Part shown: positions 1 to 5,615 of the stretch, piece by piece
Layout of the letters: each line of letters opens with the position of its first letter
How positions within the stretch are numbered: position 1 is the stretch's first letter
Assembly: GCA_026706665.1 (NCBI GenBank)
Contig: JAPOYI010000082.1
Coordinates: 1 to 36,022 of the forward strand
Length of the DNA stretch: 36,022 bases
From: Gammaproteobacteria bacterium
GTDB lineage: Bacteria; Pseudomonadota; Gammaproteobacteria; Pseudomonadales; Azotimanducaceae
Direction of reading: 5' to 3'
Position numbers and translations under genes: made by a program
The notes under the pieces: generated by a model
The model's input: only the letters and a program-made list of their open reading frames with translations
The model's database searches: none
What the model was told of the DNA's origin: nothing

Positions 1-2
1 CC

Positions 3-314
3 GTGCCTCGGCCCCTTCGGACGTCCTTTCCCGCCGCCTACGAGGTTCGGACCGTTCCTGAGATGGGATAGGCCGGGACCGGAAACGGCGCGTTGCTGCG
101 CCTAGCCGCAGATAACGGTTTCGATGCGCTACTGACTGTGGACCGCGGCTTCGCGCATCAGCAGAACCTGGACGACCTGCCGCTGCCGGTCGTCATCATG
201 CTTGCCGCAAGCAACCGACCGGACGAGCTGCGACCGCTAGTACCGGAAGCGATAGGCGTCCTGTCCGGAACGCTGCAAAGGCGCGTCTATCACGTCCCTG
301 CAGCCGCGACATGA
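3..314 (+). pseudogene. DUF5615 PIN-like toxin remnant with internal amber stop
   Basis: The frame beginning at base 3 reads through typical DUF5615 (PIN-like, VapC-type fold) sequence: a VPRPLR N-terminal stretch, a TVPEMG motif, then an amber codon (TAG, 69-71), then AGTGNGALLRLAADNGFD, LTVDRG and a proline/leucine-rich strand. In this family the residue after EMG is normally Trp, so TGG to TAG is the simplest explanation. The true start lies left of the window. A TTG at 93 could restart a 73-residue product that keeps the LTVDRG acidic region but loses the N-terminal acidic motif. Family members are putative RNase toxins usually paired with an upstream DUF433 antitoxin, which would lie outside the window. 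No intact partner is visible here. Family assignment is from remembered motif patterns; the stop is read directly. Confidence 0.7.
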
Positions 315-453
315 AGTTGTCGGCGGAGAGCGGGATCTGCGGGGCCGGTGACCGGCAAGGCGGGCAGAAAGCGCTCCGTAATCCCCATTTGCTTGCACCG
401 ACGCCCTGACCAGTCATAAGGGATCGCACGTCAGTTGGCCAGTCGCAATGGCC

Positions 454-1806
454 TCAGGCGAGTGATCGATACCTGTCGAGGGCGCGGGACCGCTCAGTTC
501 GCGGAAGGTGTTGCGCGACCATCTTGAACGCACTTTGCCAGCCCCATGCGTATCCGAGGTCGATGACGGCTTCCCCATCGCTCTGAACCGTCCGCCGCGC
601 GGGAATCTTGTTTCGGTTCGACAGTTCGACTACTTCGTGGATGCCCTGGAGGTCCGAGACGACGATGGGGGCGCAACATTCGATTGCACGGCCCATCATC
701 AGGGTGGCGATGCGGGCCGGATCTGTCGGCGTCTTGCGCCAATGGTTCCAGATGACAGGGACGCAACCTTCTGCGTGCGCCCTGTCAAGGACGCGAACGC
801 AAGCAGCGGCATCCATGACTCCTGCGCGCGGCACCACTTGGAGGTACGCGTCAACGCCATTGGCTTCGACTGTACATCCCGCGCCGACCGTTCTCCAGCG
901 CCGGCCTTTGCGGACGCACGGTTCACCGTTTCGCACGGCCAACTGGATCGGGATTTGGGGGGCTCCGTTCCGAGGACGTTTGGGCTTCGTCGGGAGAGGG
1001 ATTGCCGACCAGCGCAGCCGTGTCCCGGCCATGGACATGTCTAGGTCCACGATGTAAACGGCGTCAGATTCGCGACAAGCGGTCAATGTTTCGAACGTCT
1101 CGGTGCCAGCACGCCTAGCCAGGAGTTCGTGACCGTCAGGCGAGTAACCAAAGGGATGCGTCGCTCTTCCCCCGTTATCATGTAGCGTACACAAGGAGAA
1201 GAGCCGATTCTCGACGGCCCTGAGACGCAAGACCGAAGACCACTTGAGGTCTGTGACGTTGTCGTAACTCGGGTTGACCCACACGCGCGCGCCGCGCTGG
1301 GACAAAGAGCGCTGGAGCAGGCCGAGATAGTGGTCGTGGCAGATGGTCGCGCCGACCAGCTCCCCGGCGAGCTCAAACGTGGGGAGCATCGTTCTCGGAT
1401 CCCAGTCGGGCTCGCCAAACGCAACTGCGTCCGCGGTCGAGTGTTTCGTGTACACACGGTTGTGCGTGCCGTCCCGCCTGAAGTGAAGGAGGACTTGCCA
1501 GTCTGCGAGTCGTCCCGAAGCGTCCGGCCGCGTTTCTACCGCGCCGACGAGGAGTGGGGCACGCAAAGTCATCGCGAGGCCCGAGAGCGCTCGGATCCGC
1601 CGGTTGTCGGGTGCGTGGACGTACCCCTCGGGAAAGAGCACGAAGTCGAGCGACTCACCACGGAACGAGGAGGGTTTGAGGGTATCCGGTGTCCGCGAAC
1701 GGTTGGCAGGGGGCACGCCGCGTACGCTTTTATGACGTACTGCCGGGAAGACGAGCGCAACACGCAGCGTTCCGGGTGGCTTCCGCTGGATGGATTGATC
1801 CGACAT
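454..1806 (-). CDS. Nitrilase-fold carbon-nitrogen hydrolase, second gene of nuclease operon
   Basis: This 450-residue protein has an N-terminal carbon-nitrogen hydrolase domain (about residues 13-290). The Glu-Lys-Cys triad is complete: Glu60 in LFPEGY, Lys121 in VYTKHS and Cys156 in ATICHDHY, spaced as in the family. Known members hydrolyse nitriles, amides or carbamoyl groups; the substrate cannot be read here. The C-terminal 150 residues or so are not part of the standard nitrilase fold as I know it and are unrecognised. No signal peptide is seen, so the protein is probably cytoplasmic. The ATG lies 4 nt after the stop of the upstream nuclease-like gene, so the two are almost certainly co-transcribed and translationally coupled. 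There is no strong Shine-Dalgarno of its own. The operon context suggests an accessory or defence role rather than housekeeping nitrogen metabolism (inference). Confidence 0.8.
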   Translation of the reverse strand: MSDQSIQRKPPGTLRVALVFPAVRHKSVRGVPPANRSRTPDTLKPSSFRGESLDFVLFPEGYVHAPDNRRIRALSGLAMTLRAPLLVGAVETRPDASGRLADWQVLLHFRRDGTHNRVYTKHSTADAVAFGEPDWDPRTMLPTFELAGELVGATICHDHYLGLLQRSLSQRGARVWVNPSYDNVTDLKWSSVLRLRAVENRLFSLCTLHDNGGRATHPFGYSPDGHELLARRAGTETFETLTACRESDAVYIVDLDMSMAGTRLRWSAIPLPTKPKRPRNGAPQIPIQLAVRNGEPCVRKGRRWRTVGAGCTVEANGVDAYLQVVPRAGVMDAAACVRVLDRAHAEGCVPVIWNHWRKTPTDPARIATLMMGRAIECCAPIVVSDLQGIHEVVELSNRNKIPARRTVQSDGEAVIDLGYAWGWQSAFKMVAQHLPRTERSRALDRYRSLA

Positions 1807-1810
1807 TCAG

Positions 1811-2413
1811 CTACCTAAGGGCGGAGGTGTAAGAGAGGGCGGTTTGGTCGAAGAGCACTCGGTCATCGGCACGATCGACATCAAGCTCGCACCAAGGCAA
1901 ATCGCGAGCATAAAGTCTCACGGTTGGGAGATGACCATGCAGCGTCGGGGCCAGGTCGCGAAGGGTGTCGTACCAGGCCCGCTGTTCGTCACGGTAGGGC
2001 GGGTCGTTGTCCTTCGCATCGTGGTGCGTACAGAGCTCAATCCATCGAGCTCGGCGGAATCCAAGATGGAATGCGTCGCCAATTGCCGTCAGTGCCAGCT
2101 TCCGTGGAGCCGTGAAGTGCTGGCTCTCGTCGAATTCCACGACGAAGCCTGGGTCGGGGATCCAGAAATCGCAGGCCGCTAACGTTCGAGCCCTCACGTA
2201 GTCCTCGACGCGGTACCCGCGATGGCCGCGCAGGGCGTCAACCACTCTGTTGAGCACGGGATAGATGGCCGTTCCGACGTACGCGTGGAAGTTCGCAGGC
2301 CACGGGAACCGATGGCTGACCAAGCAGCGGCCAAAGCGTCGTTGAAGCAGTTGATGGACCCGCTGCTTGCACTCTGGGCATCGTTCAGAATGGCGGGGCG
2401 TGGCGGGCGACAT
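1811..2413 (-). CDS. Vsr/DUF559-like PD-(D/E)XK nuclease, first gene of operon
   Basis: This 200-residue protein starts with a CxxC pair (Cys12, Cys15) that could be half of a zinc site. Its core reads CDFWIPDPGFVVEFDESQHF at residues 81-100. The pattern Asp82, then Glu93-x-Asp95, then Gln98-His99 matches the D...ExD..QH signature of Vsr/DUF559-type PD-(D/E)XK endonucleases, where these residues bind the metal. The rest, including a WIELCTHHD stretch, is unrecognised. It begins the operon with the nitrilase gene and diverges from the HNH gene across about 160 bp. Its ATG has no obvious Shine-Dalgarno, so the start is moderately certain. Nuclease activity is inferred from motifs only. It could instead be an inactive PD-(D/E)XK-fold DNA-binding protein, but the acidic residues are present. 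Confidence 0.6.
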   Translation of the reverse strand: MSPATPRHSERCPECKQRVHQLLQRRFGRCLVSHRFPWPANFHAYVGTAIYPVLNRVVDALRGHRGYRVEDYVRARTLAACDFWIPDPGFVVEFDESQHFTAPRKLALTAIGDAFHLGFRRARWIELCTHHDAKDNDPPYRDEQRAWYDTLRDLAPTLHGHLPTVRLYARDLPWCELDVDRADDRVLFDQTALSYTSALR

Positions 2414-2563
2414 CGACTAGAGTCTGCCAAACTCCATTCGGGGCTGCTACGGTCTCTGGAGGGCCATGGCTTCGGCTTGGTGGCGGTTGACCCGACGCTG
2501 GCGACTGGGGACGATCAAACCGGTGGAGGATGGAAGCTGCAGCGTGCCAGGCCGCGGCTTGAT

Positions 2564-2568
2564 GGAGG
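2564..2568 (+). promoter_or_regulatory. Shine-Dalgarno GGAGG deciding the HNH GTG start
   Basis: GGAGG ends 4 nt before the GTG at 2573. It supports the short HNH product over the longer open frame that overlaps the opposite-strand gene. Confidence 0.5.
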
Positions 2569-2572
2569 CAGG

Positions 2573-3466
2573 GTGCCGTTCTCGCAGAAGACGAAGGAGC
2601 AAGTACGGAGACGGGCGTGGTTCGCTTGCTGCCTGTGCAAGCGAATTAGCATGAGCCTTGAAGTGCACCACATCATCCCGGAGGAGGATGACGGCCCCGA
2701 CACTGAGGATAACGCCGCGCCGCTCTGCGCTTCGTGCCATCGGTCGTTCGGCGGAAACCGCGACCTTCAGGCCCGTATGCGGGAGATGCGGGACCACTGG
2801 TACGAAGAGTGCGCGAAGCTGTTCGGCGAGGACTCGACAACCGGAGACGTCTTCCACTGGATTCACGAGCAGTTCTCGACCGAAGAACTGGAACGGTTGA
2901 CCATTCACAACCCATCGTACGTGTCAGGGCGCGACGCTGCCGATGGTCTAAAGGGCACTCGTTTCTCGTTCGACGAAAAGGAATACGTGCATCCGCTCGT
3001 TGTGAAGGAGCTTCTCGGCTGGCTGTCGGATAGCAGGGCCACGATCGTCGGCGTCGACCTCGAGGCGGCGAACAGAAGCAACCGGTTTTACGGCGACTTC
3101 GCGGTGGCGGACGGCGCGGAAGGAGTGAACGTGAAATGGGAAGGAGACAATGAATCATTCGGCTACCGGCATGTGGCAACCACGCCGTCGGGTGTCGAGA
3201 TAGTCGAGTGCCACGACTGGGGCGGGGGAAGCGGCGTGTTCGGCACGGTGGCGTTGTTCAGCCTCGAGCAAGACCAGGCGCTGGGGTCCGACAAGGATGT
3301 CCTGGAGGTGCACGACCGGTCGGTGCTGAAGACACGAGGCCAGTTCGCGCTCGGCGACGGGTACGTCGGAAACGTGTGCTATGGCAATGGCGTGCTTGAA
3401 GTCGGACCGGATGAAGGTCGGTTCCGCAGGGGAGAAGCCGCCGAATGGAAACTCCCTGTTCTGTAG
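2573..3466 (+). CDS. HNH endonuclease with unrecognised C-terminal region
   Basis: The HNH domain lies at residues 12-60: CxxC zinc ligands (Cys19, Cys22), the catalytic VHHIIP (His32-His33), Asn47, and a second CxxCH (Cys52, Cys55, His56). This is the McrA-like zinc-HNH layout. I chose the GTG at 2573 because GGAGG at 2564-2568 precedes it and the domain begins at once, giving 297 residues. The frame is open further upstream to 2222, but that part overlaps the opposite-strand nuclease gene and looks non-coding. The remaining 230 residues or so are not recognised; they are rich in acidic and aromatic residues with a glycine-rich DWGGGSGVFG stretch, and could be a sensor or target-recognition module. 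The gene diverges from the nuclease-nitrilase operon, so the three could form one system (inference). Confidence 0.75.
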   Translation: MPFSQKTKEQVRRRAWFACCLCKRISMSLEVHHIIPEEDDGPDTEDNAAPLCASCHRSFGGNRDLQARMREMRDHWYEECAKLFGEDSTTGDVFHWIHEQFSTEELERLTIHNPSYVSGRDAADGLKGTRFSFDEKEYVHPLVVKELLGWLSDSRATIVGVDLEAANRSNRFYGDFAVADGAEGVNVKWEGDNESFGYRHVATTPSGVEIVECHDWGGGSGVFGTVALFSLEQDQALGSDKDVLEVHDRSVLKTRGQFALGDGYVGNVCYGNGVLEVGPDEGRFRRGEAAEWKLPVL

Positions 3467-3690
3467 CGTTTCCGCAGTTGGCAGTCAGATGGCGCCAGCG
3501 CCACTGGAGGCGGATCGAGGGCTTTGGGACGTGGGCACGAGTGTGGGTAGGGCGGCGGGATCAAGCTATAATATCACTTATATATCATGAACTTATACCA
3601 ACTCTGCGAGTCTCTCCCCAGGCACCGCTTTCCACTTCGCGGACCGGCCCCCGCTTCGCCCCGAACTGGATCGGATCTGATCTTTACCCG

Positions 3691-5022
3691 CTATGGCAGC
3701 TCGACCGCAGTCCCCGTCCGCACGACGCCCAGCGCGAGCCGGTGCATCCGCGCAATGCGTCGCATGTCCTCGGCGGGCACGTCGACATCTGCGGCGAAGC
3801 GCGGCCAGTCGGACACCGCCGCCACCACGTCGTCAACGACGCGGCGGGCGGCGGGACGTTTCAGACCCGAGCCCGTCGCGAAGCGCAGCAGGTCGTCCCG
3901 CTCGAACCCGCTACGCTTGCCAGCGAGGCTCATCTGGTGCTCGCGCGTCCAGGGGCCGTCGGCGTTGTACGCGTAGGCAATATCGTAGGCGGACGAAAGC
4001 CGCCACCGCCCGCTCCGATCCATCAGGAACGCGATGTTCTTCACGTGATCGTCCTGGTTCCGGGCGACCACGTTGAACACGGCGCGGCGGAGGAACTGTT
4101 CGACCTCGCCCATGCCGAGACCAAGCAGCCGGATGGTCTCGACCGCCTGCTCGTATGCATAGGCGCCGGCGACGTTGTAATCGAAATGACGCAGCGCGCC
4201 GAGTGACTGCATGTGCAGCTTGCGCCCCTCCCCGTCGCGGTCGAAACGGCGCGTCATGAAGTGGCTGCGGCCACCCTCGTGGTGCAAGCGGCACCGTGCC
4301 ATCTCGATTCCTGCGGCGCGCGCCATTCGCGAGTACGCGTATTCAATGCGCCCGAAGCCGAGCGGGTCGGCCAATTCCCGGTCGCGGTTGTTCGCCACAC
4401 CGTCGAACTTGAGAATCCAGTGCTCGAAACCCGCCGCCGTGTCCACCTGGCCGGATCGGAACTCCCCGGTTTGCGGGTTCCAGGCGAGCACCGCTTTCGC
4501 CCGGGCTCCGCCCGCCGAAGTGCCGACGCTCAGGATGTCCTCCAGGGCCGTCCGGTCGTCGTCGCCACCGATGCGGCCTGCCAGACGGGTACGATCATCC
4601 AGGACCCGGTTGGCGAGATCGACGAGCTCCGCCATCTCGATCGTGTGCCGACGGCCGCGTCGGCGGATGGCCGGCCGGAACTCCAGCGCCCCCATGCCGC
4701 GGGTGCCGACGTAGCAGAGTCGGTCCACCGGACTGAACGACCCGGCGCTGCGACCGGTCTCGGCCAGCCACACGTCGATGAGCCTGTTGCCGAAGCTGTC
4801 CGGCAACGCGTCGGCCAACAGACCCGGAAGGCCCTTGAATGCATCCCGCCCGAGAGCGGGAAACACGTACGCCCCCTCCCGCACGGGCATCACCAGCGGG
4901 GACAGCTCGATGCCGGCGGCTGCGAACTCGGGATCGTACTGGAACACCCCCACAGCAGGAGCCTCGTCCCACGACACGGCTCCAATGCGCCGGCCCCAGA
5001 GTTCGACGCTCGCGTCAGTCAC
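3691..5022 (-). CDS. hipA: HipA-family serine/threonine kinase toxin
   Basis: With a GTG start at 5022 the product is 443 residues, the usual HipA length. It has an N-terminal capture domain (residues 1-100) followed by the HipA kinase core: the glycine-rich loop VGTSAGGARAKA at 166-177, the catalytic NQDDHVKN at 322-329 and the metal-binding Asp in AYDI near 347. All key residues are present, so the kinase looks functional. HipA proteins phosphorylate targets such as glutamyl-tRNA synthetase and induce dormancy; the target here is unknown. The start overlaps the hipB stop by 8 nt, giving the classical antitoxin-toxin order with translational coupling. A longer open frame reaching 5208 only overlaps hipB in another frame and is rejected. 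Nothing points to truncation. Confidence 0.93.
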   Translation of the reverse strand: MTDASVELWGRRIGAVSWDEAPAVGVFQYDPEFAAAGIELSPLVMPVREGAYVFPALGRDAFKGLPGLLADALPDSFGNRLIDVWLAETGRSAGSFSPVDRLCYVGTRGMGALEFRPAIRRRGRRHTIEMAELVDLANRVLDDRTRLAGRIGGDDDRTALEDILSVGTSAGGARAKAVLAWNPQTGEFRSGQVDTAAGFEHWILKFDGVANNRDRELADPLGFGRIEYAYSRMARAAGIEMARCRLHHEGGRSHFMTRRFDRDGEGRKLHMQSLGALRHFDYNVAGAYAYEQAVETIRLLGLGMGEVEQFLRRAVFNVVARNQDDHVKNIAFLMDRSGRWRLSSAYDIAYAYNADGPWTREHQMSLAGKRSGFERDDLLRFATGSGLKRPAARRVVDDVVAAVSDWPRFAADVDVPAEDMRRIARMHRLALGVVRTGTAVELP

Positions 5023-5374
5023 GCGACTCCTCGCCCCACGACCAGGCCGCTTCCTCCTCGCGGCCCCTGGCGGGTCGTGCCCGGGTGCGTTCCGCTCCGC
5101 GCGCGGCCACGCGCTCGATCGGGCGGATGTCGCTCGCCGGCAACGCGGCCACGATCGCGTCTCCCACACCGAGCGCGAGGGCGACGCGCAGGAAGCTGTC
5201 CAGGCCACACGGTGACCCGGCCTCGAGCCGACGCACGGTCCGCAACGAGATTCCCGCGTCCCTCGCGACCGCCTCCTGTGTCACGTTGCGGGCCAGGCGC
5301 AGCCTGGCGAGCCGGCTACCCATCTCGGTTCGCAGCCCGTGCGGTGTCACGGTATTGGAAGAATAATCGGTCAT
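5015..5374 (-). CDS. hipB: HipB-like XRE-family antitoxin and repressor
   Basis: This 119-residue protein has a helix-turn-helix of the Cro/CI (XRE) type at about residues 19-75, with LARNVTQEAVARDAGIS followed by the recognition helix LRTVRRLEAG. A charged, arginine-rich C-terminal tail of about 35 residues ends in WSWGEESRD, longer than in E. coli HipB. Family members dimerise, bind palindromic operators upstream of their own operon and neutralise HipA. The gene sits directly upstream of hipA with an 8-nt overlap. A promoter and inverted repeats lie just upstream (5416-5507), consistent with autorepression. Confidence 0.9.
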   Translation of the reverse strand: MTDYSSNTVTPHGLRTEMGSRLARLRLARNVTQEAVARDAGISLRTVRRLEAGSPCGLDSFLRVALALGVGDAIVAALPASDIRPIERVAARGAERTRARPARGREEEAAWSWGEESRD

Positions 5375-5415
5375 AACTGACCCATCACAGGCCGAATAGT
5401 CCCTTAACGGGCCCG

Positions 5416-5444
5416 ATCATGTCTCTGCCCCACGTCCTTGTCAA
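5416..5444 (-). promoter_or_regulatory. Putative hipBA promoter
   Basis: Read on the minus strand there is a perfect TTGACA -35 box (5439-5444), a 17-nt spacer and CATGAT as -10 (5416-5421, 4 of 6 consensus). It lies 42 nt upstream of the hipB ATG and next to the palindromes at 5446-5475. Sequence evidence only. Confidence 0.6.
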
Positions 5445-5445
5445 T

Positions 5446-5461
5446 AGGTCAAATATGACCT
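5446..5461. promoter_or_regulatory. Candidate HipB operator, AGGTCA-N4-TGACCT
   Basis: A perfect 6-bp inverted repeat with a 4-bp spacer (AGGTCA AATA TGACCT) directly abuts the putative hipBA -35 box. HipB-type repressors use palindromes of this kind; binding is inferred from position and symmetry. Confidence 0.5.
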
Positions 5462-5462
5462 T

Positions 5463-5507
5463 TTTATCTGATAAACGGTCTATTAAAGGCAATTTATGAC
5501 TTATAAA
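5463..5507. promoter_or_regulatory. AT-rich palindromes upstream of hipBA, possible extra operators
   Basis: TTTATC-T-GATAAA (5463-5475) is a perfect 13-bp palindrome. TTTAT-N5-ATAAA (5493-5507) is a second inverted repeat. They lie in a markedly AT-rich pocket (about 5440-5520) in otherwise GC-rich DNA, between hipBA and the divergent DUF2339 gene. They may be additional HipB sites or an UP-like element. Confidence 0.4.
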
Positions 5508-5615
5508 ACAAATGTAGATTCCCCGGCAGAGGGCTTGGGCGGGAGTGAGACATGGCACCCGCAGGGTGACGGTTTCATGGCGTAGAATCGTTCATGCGCA
5601 CGGCGGGAGGACCAT

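Noticed and set aside
2222-2572. N-terminal extension of the HNH protein
   Set aside because: It overlaps the opposite-strand nuclease gene and lacks domain-like sequence; the GTG at 2573 has a GGAGG site.
3540-3610. AT-rich pocket with TATAAT-like text between the HNH and hipA genes as a promoter or att site
   Set aside because: The flanking genes converge here, no gene follows on either strand, and no repeat or -35 box supports it.
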